Shown in pieces: positions 24,208 to 47,482 of a DNA stretch of 64,000 nt (positions are counted from its first letter, which is position 1; every line of letters begins with the position of its first letter). The position numbers and the translations under genes are program-made. The notes beneath the pieces were generated by a model. It made no database searches and had not been told where the DNA came from. It saw only the letters and a program-made list of their open reading frames with translations. Source of the DNA: Nematostella vectensis (taxonomy: Eukaryota; Cnidaria; Anthozoa; Actiniaria; Edwardsiidae); NCBI RefSeq assembly GCF_932526225.1, contig NC_064042.1:7433540-7497539 (forward strand), in the 5' to 3' direction.

Positions 24208-24398
24208 ATTAAGCCCAGTGCAAACTGCACCAGCACCAGCCAGCATTGCTGGCGAATTTTCGCTTGACTGACTATAGGAAAAAGGAAATGTTAAAATGGG
24301 AAATGGACTTTCTGACTATTCCTTTGTCTTGTGGTCAGTCGAGCAAGAATCCGCCAGTAATGCTGGCTTGTGCTGGCGTAGTTTGCACAGGGCTTAAT
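24208..24398. mobile_element. 191-bp foldback MITE, ~65-bp arms, TTAA borders
   Basis: Arms 24208-24272 and 24334-24398 are inverse copies at roughly 85% identity; they start attaagccc and include ccagccagcattgctggcg. TTAA sits at each border, as for piggyBac-type targets. Open frames of 70 and 119 codons that cross it (24246-24458 plus, 24335-24694 minus) are products of the palindrome. Confidence 0.88.
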
Positions 24399-25891
24399 CC
24401 TCCGCCAGTCACATGGAGCAACCACAGGACTCGCATGATTATATGGAAACGTACTTGAAAGGCGATAGTGTTATGAGAAAGCACCGAATCACTCAATCGC
24501 GGCCCTTGTAACTTTTCCATGCGATTGCAGCGATTATTCGGAAACCAGCTTAAAAGTGCTTTCCCCGTATTTCCGTTAAGTGCTTCCTCTTGTATTGTAG
24601 TTTCAATAAAAATAGAACATAAATCTATTTTAAAAAAAATGTTTGAAAATGAAAGAGAAAATGTAATAAAGGAGAAAATTCGAAGGATTGGCATGTTTTT
24701 CGTATGTTAGCGCAGGAACGAATTGCGATAATTTGTGGTCGATACTCAAATTCGAAATGTTTGCCTATTGGTGTTCCGTGTGACTGATGTCAGTTGAATT
24801 GATAGAAAAATAAACACTAAAGAAGGCAAGGAAATAGCCCATTGAGTCGGGGCGCCTTTATTAGAATAACTCAGATAATTAAAAATGGAAAATTTACCGC
24901 TTTTTTATCAATTTTGCCTTTGCTAGGAAACCATTTTACGAAAAAAAAAAGAAAAGGGAATTAAATTCACATATATTGCGAATTTAGTTTAAAAAAGGCG
25001 AATAAAAGTCATTTAGAGCAGTGTAAATAAAATCAAGTCTCTACAAACGTGAATTAGAAATATAACCTGTTATTACAATCATCATTACGGCATTTAATTT
25101 CTAAGTAAATTAATGGTGTCAGCCCGTGGGATAAAGTTCTTATGAAAGTATATGACTATTTTGCTTAGTTGATCCAAAACAAGAAATGTTCAAGTGACAG
25201 TAATTGTAAATCTGATGTGACTGCGTGTCGTGTTTGAACTACTCGTTCAAGAAAAGATCAAAATTTTTTTAGTTTAGGGTAGCCGGTTTCTAAAGCAATA
25301 TCGTCGAGCCTGTAAATATATTTTGAGAAGGGGGTAAAAGCTTTCTATATTGCCCGGCTTGCGTGAGTTTCCTTGAGTATTAAAGGATACATTAGGACCT
25401 AAAGTCTGTGTACTTCATGGTGTATATTAAATATTTAAACTAGAAATTAAAATATAGAATTGTAGCACTGTTTTGTGATATCTTTACCACTCAAGGTTAT
25501 AAGAAAATCCTTATCGTCTCCGAACGAATATTCTACCTGAAAAGTCTACCTGAGAAGTAAACCCGTTTCGTCAAGTGAAAATCGCAACTCTTATCTTTAA
25601 TAACATTTTTAATAGAGTACTGAAAAACTATGGATTATTAAAGATGAAAAGTTCTTTTAGAAAGCTCTGCATGCATTTAAACGAAAAGGGTGAGCTATGG
25701 TTAACTAAGTCGAAGGAGAAGTTTAGTGATAAGGGTAATAGAAGGTGCCCAGAAAGTAAAAACAAAGGTATTTAACAAACAAGTAAATCCTCGCCGTGAT
25801 TCTGCTATTGTGAAAAACCGGAAAGCCTTAAAAGTGAGTACCCTTTATAAATGAAAACAAATGAAAAAAGAAAACTCTCACCTTTCGCTCA
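24399..25891. other. intergenic, no gene seen
   Basis: About 1.5 kb of AT-rich sequence. No protein-like frame, RNA gene or repeat array was recognised. Confidence 0.4.
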
Positions 25892-26067
25892 AAGTTAGCA
25901 AGTAGTGTAACGCTGTCTAACCGACGGTAAACGTATTGATGGAAGTGTTCCACTTTCCTTTTGCCGCTTGCAGAGCGCCGTGAGTTGTTCTTGATGTTAT
26001 GAGGTGTTGAAGAGATTTCAACTCAATGTCTCACACCGTGTCCTGGCCAGCAACTTACCGAAGAGGT
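25892..26067. repeat. left copy of a diverged inverted pair
   Basis: Reads in the same sense as the reverse complement of 28089-28254. Shared blocks are gtaacgctgt, ccgacggtaaac, gttccactttc, tgccgcttgcaga, cgccgtgagt and gtgtcctggcca, with substitutions and small indels between them. The block pattern suggests constraint or an old long-TIR element. In one minus frame both copies hold a WPGH motif, but stops and frame shifts interrupt. Confidence 0.7.
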
Positions 26068-28088
26068 TATTGTTTACTTTGCCCCCAGTTGAAGCTCTGA
26101 GAAATCCGTTGCTTACATAATCAGTATACGGCGGTTATAAATTGATAGAGCTAACAACCGAAAAGTCTGTTAGGAGAGATACATTCTTTTCGAATTTGAG
26201 TAAAAGTAGGGCGACAAAAAGAATTTAGAAAATTGTTGATAACAAAAGATCTAAGGCCGCAAGGGGAAAGTCCTGATATAATTATAAAAGTTAATGCAAA
26301 TGATCAATGGAAAGCAGCTGCGGTTATTATTCCTAATTCAGTTGCTTTAAATATTTTTTAGGGCACGGCAAGTAGTCAGAGCTCTTATGCAAAGCATTTT
26401 ATGGTCTTTTTAAATAAAAAAAGACCTTGAAATTTATCATATTATACACTATTTGCGTCTTGGGAAGTTATTTTTCCATTAGCAGTTATTCGTAATTTTT
26501 TTACAGCGTGGAACCCAGGGGATGGTTATGCATATAAGCATAGGCAGTGTATTATGATAAACTCCCTACTATCGAATTATCTCCATCTGCACGGCACACG
26601 TTCACCGAAAGTCAAACAAAGAGTAACTTTAAGATCCTTAAAACGAGTCTTTATAAATATCTTTAATAAAGCACGGCTTATTTTGTTTATCTAGTAAAGT
26701 TTTGGGTGTACCTTTTGTTATCATTAAATCGCTTCGTTATAACGAGCTTTTGGTGAGTAGCAGTAGGATATAAACAACAACTCACAAAAACAGTCGGGGG
26801 TAAGCGGAAGCCACATGCGAATTTATACAACTCTACTTATCAACCACAGCTAAGCATAAGAAATTTAATTAGGTGTACTGAAACCTTTAATTTCCCGTGG
26901 TTTAAGTGCAAAAGGAAATTATTCAAATATCATTCTTTACACACTTATATGTCAAAAACAGTGACATCATGTTCCTAACTTTTTTCACATCATTGGAGCT
27001 TTTTGGGAATGAAAAGTTGAATTCTTGTAGTATTATAACAAATTTAATAATTTTGCTGGATTTGAAGAGGGTAATGTGGAAGAACCAAAACATAAATACT
27101 AAGCGCTAATTTATATATGCCGTTTCCCCGCTTGACACGTTCATTTGTTCACTTGTTCTGTTTCCTTTCTTCTGTGACATGTAACATGACATAGAAATCG
27201 AAAAGTAAATACAACGCTATAGCTAAAGATGGAAATTCAGTAAATGAGTTTGGTCATTATAAATCTCAGAACCTCATTAGTTTGCCGAGGTACTAATATA
27301 TTTTTTAATTAAAAAGTGGACGGCAAAGTTTAAGTAAACCTGTTCAAGCCAGCGACAGCCCTCAAAGCTCGTTGAATTTTTTTTATTCGCAGAAAAAAAA
27401 TAAATGAATATACCATCATTATTTTCCACAGTTCTGCTTTTTTTCTTATACATTTGTTATCTATCCTAAATCGCTATTCACATTTATTCATTGAAGGCCC
27501 CAGCTGGGTTAACACATCAACTTTGTCAATCAACTATACGTCAACTGTCAATCACGACCACGTCATTTGTCAGTCATCCATGGAGAATGAAGCTAAAATA
27601 CCTGGTTCACTTGAAGCACCTGAAGCACCTTCGGACCCCAAAATGCAATATTGTCAATAAAAGAAAAATAACTCAATAACATTGCAATAAAATTAACGGC
27701 AGGGGAAAAACATCTATTTTTATGAAAGGAAGTTATCGCATTTCGGGTATAAAGAAGAACAAGAAAAGCGTTTTCTTCTTCAATTCTTCGGTCAGCCCGG
27801 TTAAAACTTAGTGAATTGATTATATCAGCAATGATAACCAATTGGTAGTTTTAGTGGCTACCAAGGGGTTATGAATCCCCTTGGGGATAATCTGTTAACC
27901 GATTAGTCGTGAACCGTTATTATAAAGGTCAACGTTGGCGAACGTTGTCGCGCACTCAATAACATGGTGTAGAAACAGCACCAATCCAATTGACTAGGCG
28001 ATTTAGCAACTAATTTTAAAAATTGGCATCGAGTGACATAAATAGCTAAGGTTTTTATTTTTATTGATTTGTTACGACAGGAAATAGA
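26068..28088. other. 2-kb spacer between the inverted copies
   Basis: AT-rich with no supportable gene. A small hairpin aaggggttatgaatcccctt lies near 27864-27883. If the flanking inverted copies are the ends of one transposon, this would be its interior, but no transposase motif is visible. Confidence 0.4.
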
Positions 28089-28254
28089 GGAAACTTCTTT
28101 GGTTAGTGGTTGGCCAGGACACGCTGTTGATGTTGAAACTTCTTCAGTACCTCATCACATCACTCACGGCGGTCTGCAAGCGGCATTAGAAAAGTGGAAC
28201 ATTCATCACTATGTTTACCGTCGGTGATACAGCGTTACAATACCTGCCTAACTT
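28089..28254. repeat. right copy of a diverged inverted pair
   Basis: Inverse of 25892-26067. On the plus strand a 49-codon frame runs from an acceptor-like tacgacag (28079) to a TGA at about 28226-28228, including SGWPGHAVDVE and WNIHHYVYRR. The other copy does not keep this frame. Confidence 0.7.
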
Positions 28255-28520
28255 AAAATGTTTAAGAAGAAGTACAGAGATGGAAAAACGAGTAACACAG
28301 AGCTCGCTTAAGGACAGCGATCAAGGTTGATGTAATGGCTTAAAATAGTTTATTTAGAATAACAAGTAAAAATATTTAAGAATTACAGCCTTCAAACTCT
28401 GCTAATAATCCTTTATTATAAAAAAGTTGAAATAATCATCAGGAATTTCTAAACAAAAAAAAAAACTACAACGTCATTTTACAAAATAAAAACTGTGTGT
28501 TAAGATTAACCATAATATAA

Positions 28521-28526
28521 TTTATT
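28521..28526 (-). terminator. PARG polyadenylation signal
   Basis: AATAAA on the minus strand, 35 nt past the PARG stop codon at 28561. Confidence 0.6.
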
Positions 28527-28560
28527 GCTTTATACATCAGCTAAGAAATGGACTTGGATG

Positions 28561-41637
<13,077 letters not shown>

Positions 41638-42246
41638 CTTGAGCTCCTTTCGAGAGCTCCTATCTTAAACAGAAGCGATCATATAATACTCCTTGCCGTC
41701 TCGGGCATCATGATCAAGATAACTAATGGCAGGGCATAAAGTTTGCGTCTTATATGCGCGCTCACCCGAGGAAAGAACTCGATACAGCACAGTGTGCGAT
41801 CATGCGGAAATGTGTAATTCAATCTGGCACGCTCTCATTATATAGATCGCGGGAAGGTCACACAAGTAGTTTAGAAATTTCAATTTAGAAATTCGCTGCT
41901 GTTTTGGAAGAACTGTAGACTTCAGACCTTAATTTCAAATGATTGGTACGCTCAATAACTTGCTAGGTTTTTAAACGCCTTTCCTTTTTCTTTTCCCCTT
42001 TCACAGGAATCCCGAATCTCCTGAGAGCTAGCAGGCTATCGCGCGAAAAGCTGGAAACAGACACAGGGATCCCACTACCACAGGAGTGCAAAATCATATA
42101 GCAGTTTTCCTGATGAACAGGTTCATCATCGAGCACATCTCTTTTCTGGCTATATTCATGACCAATTGTTATTAGGATGTGAGGATCCACTAACGTGAGA
42201 CCTCCCTAAAGGATAGCAGGAGCGGACAAATTATAAGTACCCACTT
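41638..42246. promoter_or_regulatory. PARG upstream region
   Basis: Presumed PARG promoter and 5' UTR on the minus strand. No TATA box is obvious near the ATG, and no coding frame was seen (the 75-codon frame at 41963-42190 has no recognisable features). Confidence 0.4.
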
Positions 42247-42475
42247 ATGCCTAGTGCACACTAATGACATAACGACATAACAAAACAGGAGCGCGCACTC
42301 TTTAAGCCCGACATAACGACATGGACATAATGACATAAAAGAAAAAAACATGTTTTTTCTCTTATGTCGTTATGTCCATGTGGTTATGTTGGGCCATTCA
42401 CACTTGAACATTTGAACATAAGGGTGCACGCGCCTATGTCATTATATTGTTATGTCCTTAGTGTGCATCAGGCAT
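42247..42475. mobile_element. 229-bp foldback MITE with ACATAACGACATA repeats
   Basis: The left end atgcctagtgcacactaatg and right end (gtgtgcatcaggcat) are inverse copies over ~30 bp including gacataac. The interior is a strong palindrome of cgacataacgacatggacat against atgtccatgtggttatgttg. Confidence 0.85.
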
Positions 42476-42490
42476 TACACGCACGCGCAC

Positions 42491-42498
42491 TATAAAAG
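42491..42498 (+). promoter_or_regulatory. TATA box of a possible small gene
   Basis: TATAAAAG in the context cgcactataaaagggagctc, about 110 nt upstream of the ATG at 42602. A near-identical CTATAAAAGGG+AGCTCC string forms the arms of the MITE at 15827-16183. Confidence 0.6.
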
Positions 42499-42601
42499 GG
42501 AGCTCCCTAGCAAAGCTCCGAAAAATCTGTCAATCAAATCAGTCGAGTCAAGACTTCAAAGCGTGCGGACGTGTTTCACGGAGCTCCCGACAAACCAGAA
42601 A

Positions 42602-43380
42602 ATGAGTCGAGCTACAGTGCAAGTAAGTAAAAATTTGGTATTTTGTTATCAGAAACGTTTTAAAATGCAACGGTATCTGTAGCATAAAAGGTACAATGTT
42701 TTACAGCAGAAAATACACATCTCCATTGTAAATAGAATAAATTTTCTCCCCGTTTTACGTGAGTGCTAAAGTTTTCCCGTTCGGACTAAGGCATGTTTGT
42801 GACTTTATTTCATCATTAAATCCTGAAAATTGTTGAAAAGAGAGAAACCGGTAGGTCCTTCTCTCTCTTTTTAAAAAAATCCCTTACGGGTTTTAGATAC
42901 CGACGACGTAAATGTAAACAAACGAGCGCACAACTTCATTTGTGTCGCTCGTATTTCGCTTCTAAAGTCCAAGGAGAAGTTTTTTGGCACTTGAGTTGTA
43001 CATTTGCCAATGACTTATCCGCTTATGAAGTGCTTTTCTCAATCTTTACCCAAGTTGCATTGATTCTTTGCTATAGTATTCATAATAACCATTCCGCTTC
43101 TCAGTGAAAAAATGGCATAAAATCTTCTAAAAATAGAATAAGCTAATGCCTGTAAAAAACATTGATTGTTGCACTTAGATCATGTGTTGTAAATAAAGCG
43201 AATATAATAATTGCTTTTCTTCCTTTTTGTCACTTTACCTTTGACCTATTTACATTTCAATCACAGACCTATCCAAGTGCACAAAGTTTGAAGCCAAAGT
43301 TCCAATGGATCTTTTACTACTACCAGCTCTCCACTACCAGTACAATGTTAATATTTGTTTATTGTGAATACCTGGATTAG
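42602..43380 (+). CDS. possible small two-exon gene, unknown
   Basis: Exon 1 would be 42602-42622 (MSRATVQ, strong donor gtaagt) behind a TATA promoter. A phase-0 acceptor with a good pyrimidine tract (acatttcaatcacag) opens exon 2 at 43267-43380, TYPSAQSLKPKFQW then a hydrophobic stretch, 44 residues in all. The hydrophobic segment WIFYYYQL faintly recalls the small subunits of serine palmitoyltransferase, but the match is too weak to name. A competing exon at 44202 (ISGAHSHELSRGVP-stop) is also in phase. I do not recognise the gene; promoter and exon 1 are better supported than exon 2. Confidence 0.3.
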
Positions 43381-45616
43381 GCTTGATCAAGTGTGCTTTA
43401 CATGCACAGACTGATCTATGCAGTTTACAATATCATTAAGGGAGTAAGTATGTAAGCACTGTACCTGAAGATTTTCCCAAAATATAAAGTGTAATTTAGT
43501 GTAAAATAAAGCATGAAAACATTAATAAAAACTACTTGTTGTTTGAGTTGATTAGGCAGCATGCCTATAGTCATCCTCACATTGTATCATATATGAGCCA
43601 ACACTGATGACAGTGCATTACAAAATATGTCTTAGTCATCAATTGGTATTCTACTGGAGGCAGTCTCAAGGGGGAAGTAAGATGTGAAGGCTAATCCAGA
43701 TTATGAGAGCCATGGGAGTGTAAGTTTGTATTTTCAAGGATGCATCAAATCATCTTTATTTTAATATCTGCATTTTCCTAATATTGGATGCAACTCCCAA
43801 ATCGAAGCATGGGAGAGTTAGGGGTATGGGGGCCTGTTCCCTTTTCTCAAAATATAGGAATCAGAAAACTCTTGTTGTATAGATTGTTTGTTTTATCTGT
43901 TTTGAATGTTTTCACAATGATGGGAAAATAGACTGCATTGTTAGGAAAATTTAGGTTGCCTTTGTTATTGAATAGTTACACAAAATAGTTGTATAGGAAA
44001 GATGTGTCATGAACTACACAGAAATAACACACCAATTAAATATATTCAACATATATATTAACCGAGATGTGTTGTAATGCATTACGATGAAAAATATTTT
44101 ATAAAAATAAAGATACACATTTTAGGAACCTGTGCATATGGAGAGGGGCTATCATTTGATAGTATGTCCTAACATGGCTTGCTGTCTTTTTCAAATTTAG
44201 ATTTCTGGAGCACATAGCCATGAATTGTCAAGGGGTGTGCCCTGACATAGATATCATGCAAAAAGCAGAAGATTTATGTCTAATAATAAAGATGATGTAC
44301 ACACACCCTGCCAAAGACATGTATATGCAAAGCTACTGTATAAAACATAACAAGTCAACAAATGTTGTAGTATTGCTTGTTCAAAATCCTACACAGGACA
44401 CTAGAACATTGTTCGGGTGAGGCGTGGGCGATGATTCAAAGAGGGGCATTTTAATTTAATTTTTTATGTCTATCCAAATATCTTCACATCATATCAGGGC
44501 TGCATCACAAATACCAGCATATTGTCTCTGTGATCAGTTGATTTTAGGCCATGAAGCATCATTCTGAACAGTAGACAATATAATGATTCTATTGTAGTCT
44601 TTATACATGACATTTCAAACTAATGAAGAAAGATACACAAACATCTTACCTAATTTTGACTTAGTATTTCACCACACTTCCAGATGACATAGTGAGTTTA
44701 TCCACTACATGGAGTCACCGCAAACACATTGCATCTGCACGCTGACAGAATGGCCCTCTCTACAAAATGCAATGCTTTGCGGGTCAGAAAAGACTACAAA
44801 ACGAACACTTTCGTTTTTTACTAAAAAAATAGACTGAGTGAATATATAAATTCATTGGACTGGCTTCCTGGGATTTAATCGAAAGCTATATGATAGGACT
44901 GAAGAGTTGAGGAAGGAACTTCAGCGTGAATAAGTAAGTTATAAGTACATATCAGTTGTTTATTGCTCGATGTTCGTCGCGAGTAGTGCTTCGATCAAAT
45001 TGGCGTTCTGTGTCGTTGAGGTTTCCTTTGATGAACCAAGACGGGATTTGCAATCTTGTTGTTGATCCTTAATTCTCTTAAGTCGACCTTCGTCTCCTGT
45101 AGAAAGCTCTATGTTGAACAGAGTGCTTCGGTCTCAAAAAGGATTTCGCCACCATTGCAAATGGCCGTTGCACTGATAAAAGACTCGCGTTCGTGTTTAA
45201 TTTAAAGCCGCATTGTCATCAGTTTACTTCCGGAGGTCCGACGGAAACCTCAACCGTTAAAAGACAAAAGAATCTATTTCAATCCGAGATATATAGCAGG
45301 CCATCCGTTCTTAATTATCAATCACAACTTAAAAGAAACTTCCAATAGAAACACTGTTTCAATATTTTGAAATATTTTTCGCGTTTTCCGTTAAAAATCA
45401 TCGGAGATTTGTTACGTAATCGTCCGGAATTAAACAATAATTTTATTCCCTAGCACAATAACCCCCGTATTCTATGAGCCCCCACCCCTATATATATATA
45501 AAAAAAAAGAAAACCAGGCGATTGCGATTTATCATCCGTTGGCCGGTCTCGCTTTTTTTTTTCTCGACTCAACTCTATTTCTGGTAAAAGCGAGTTTGGA
45601 CTCCCTGTGTTATTCA
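43381..45616. other. intergenic, no gene seen
   Basis: About 2.2 kb of AT-rich sequence. The frame at 44220-44420 has no known motif. A TA microsatellite (tatatatatat) lies near 45490, just upstream of the Rab-like gene. Confidence 0.4.
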
Positions 45617-45682
45617 ATGTCTAAGAATGTTTTTCCGCTTCCGCTCTTCTGTGTAAAACGTTGGGGCATCATTACTCCAAAG

Positions 45683-46333
45683 ATGTCTGAAAAAAAGGCC
45701 GTGCCTCTGCAAATGCTCAATCAATACACGAGGAATTTCAAAGTACTGGTTGTCGGTGACATACTTACCGGGAAGCAATCGTTTGTTAAACGCTATGTGA
45801 ACAACATATGGCATCCGTTATACAAGCCGACAATAGGGGTTGATTTTGCACTCAAGACTATTCAATGGGCACAAAATACTACTATCAGGCTTCAGATATG
45901 GCTTATAGCAGGTCAAGAGAGATTTAGTTCCATGACCAGAGTGTACTACAAGGGGGCTGATGCGTGTGTTGTCTTGTTCGATTTAGAACGCCAAACTACA
46001 TTGGACGGCGCCATTAAGTGGAAAAAAGACCTTGATAGCAAGTACAAGCTTCACAGTGGAAAACCAGTCCCTTGTATATTGGTTGGCAATAAAAGTGATC
46101 TCCCAGATAGACCTGTTGACAAGGAGATTATCGACAAACTCTGCAAGGAACATTCATTCCTATGCTGGACTGAGATGTCCGTCAAAGAAGATATCAATGT
46201 TAAAAAACCTATGGAGTACCTTGTGAAGCATCTTATGGAAGATGGCAAGGAGGGGTCAGTTCCATACAAACCAGTGATGGACCAAAAGGATCCATTAGAG
46301 AACTTTCCAGAAGAGCCAGACAGGTTTATATAG
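45683..46333 (+). CDS. degenerate Rab32/38-like GTPase, intronless
   Basis: 216 residues from the ATG at 45683 (an upstream in-frame ATG at 45617 would add 22 residues without family similarity). Similarity to Rab32/Rab38 is clear: IGVDFALK switch I, RLQIW, RFSSMTRVYYK, KWKKDLDSK, LVGNKSD and CKEHSF..W. Key residues are altered. The P-loop is GDILTGKQ with Gln (32) instead of Ser/Thr; the WDxAGQE motif is WLIAGQE, losing the Mg-coordinating Asp (Leu 74); SAK is SVK; and there are no C-terminal cysteines for prenylation (end EEPDRFI). Switch I Thr 50 and NKSD are kept. Being intronless, it may be a retrocopy, yet the frame is open over its full length. It is probably a non-canonical, soluble pseudo-GTPase, or a young pseudogene. 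Confidence 0.85.
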   Translation: MSEKKAVPLQMLNQYTRNFKVLVVGDILTGKQSFVKRYVNNIWHPLYKPTIGVDFALKTIQWAQNTTIRLQIWLIAGQERFSSMTRVYYKGADACVVLFDLERQTTLDGAIKWKKDLDSKYKLHSGKPVPCILVGNKSDLPDRPVDKEIIDKLCKEHSFLCWTEMSVKEDINVKKPMEYLVKHLMEDGKEGSVPYKPVMDQKDPLENFPEEPDRFI

Positions 46334-46364
46334 TTTATATAATGTGCAGGAATAAGAAGTTGTT

Positions 46365-46440
46365 CATCCTTGGGAACCCAGGAGTATTTTCCTAGAGTGA
46401 AAGGTTAGAGGAAAATAACCCTGGGTTTCCGAGGATGGCA
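46365..46440. mobile_element. foldback MITE in the Rab-like gene 3' flank
   Basis: catccttgggaacccagg and its imperfect inverse cctgggtttccgaggatg flank a ~35 bp middle. It sits 32 bp past the stop codon, so it is probably transcribed. Confidence 0.75.
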
Positions 46441-46457
46441 GTTGTTTAGACAAGTCA

Positions 46458-46463
46458 ATAAAT
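46458..46463 (+). terminator. polyadenylation signal of the Rab-like gene
   Basis: AATAAA 125 bp after the stop codon, just beyond the foldback element. Confidence 0.45.
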
Positions 46464-47009
46464 TAATCAAAGTGACTGGGATTAATAAGCAGAACTCGTT
46501 ACCAAAATGGAACCTAGGAATCCATCCCTGTTGTATTTACAGACGTTATATACCATCACTTGACTCCTATCAGCAGACTGCTGAAAAGGTTTTCTCTTTT
46601 TCTGAATTGTTGCTATAAAGTAGAGCTCACGAAAAACAAGCCTAGTTGGGACCAAATGCTCTTCACCATTATATATTAAACCAATTTTATATACAAGGAA
46701 TGTGTAGTGTTGCAAACAGTGTCTTTTATAGACACAGTGTGTCACCCTGACATGAATAGTGTCTGATATGCAAGCATGGTTTATGGTTCTACTGTACTTT
46801 TCACCTCACAATTTGCTTTGATATAAATAATATTAGTCCTTCACACAACACACTACAAATCTAGTTTGTCAATGTTACATATATCTAGCACATCAAACAA
46901 TTATAAATATATAGAGTAAAAGAAAATTCCTTATCTGTATTAGTATGAGCTGTTGTGTAGATTCTTTGGTTTATCATTAGTTCTTTCATTATTATTCTTA
47001 TTTGTAAGT

Positions 47010-47470
47010 AAAATATATGACCATATATGGCCTGCATTTAAGACCCTCTGTAGACTGTGTAACAGTAATGTGAATTTGGTGCTCCTCTATAGTGCTGAGT
47101 GTTGGCACATTGTTAATGCAGACTTGGATAACACCAATGTCTTCCACACCAGGTGCCTGAGGAAGATACGCCACATTTTCTGGCCTTTTCTGAACTGTAT
47201 GACAACAAGGGCTCAAACAACATCATGCAAGAAAATAAAATGCTGTTTTCTAAAGTGACTTGGCCATGTTTTTAGAGCAGGAAAGGATCCCTCAAACATC
47301 GACTTGGTGGACCCCATTAGGGGAGCAAAAGCCTAGATGCCCAGAACAACTAGGCAAAGAATGTTTCAGGCTTAGCTGTTATAGATAGGGCTGACCTGGG
47401 GTGCCTAAGTTAGTGAAAGACCGCCAAGAGAGGCGTCACTGTGCTTCAGCCCTAATGCCAATAAGTAACA
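47010..47470 (+). mobile_element. LINE 3' fragment
   Basis: Reads LLYSAECWHIV, then FHTRCLRKIRHIFWP, then with stops and shifts a TRQRMF-like stretch and KDRQERRHCASAL. This is the C-terminal pattern of RTE-like ORF2 proteins (LYGAECW…HxxCLRKI…). No RT catalytic block is left. It lies downstream of, and convergent with, the ZZ-EF gene. Confidence 0.85.
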
Positions 47471-47482
47471 CATTACATAACA

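Noticed and set aside
24246..24694. Open frames of 70 and 119 codons
   Set aside because: They cross the arms of a foldback MITE; no protein-like composition.
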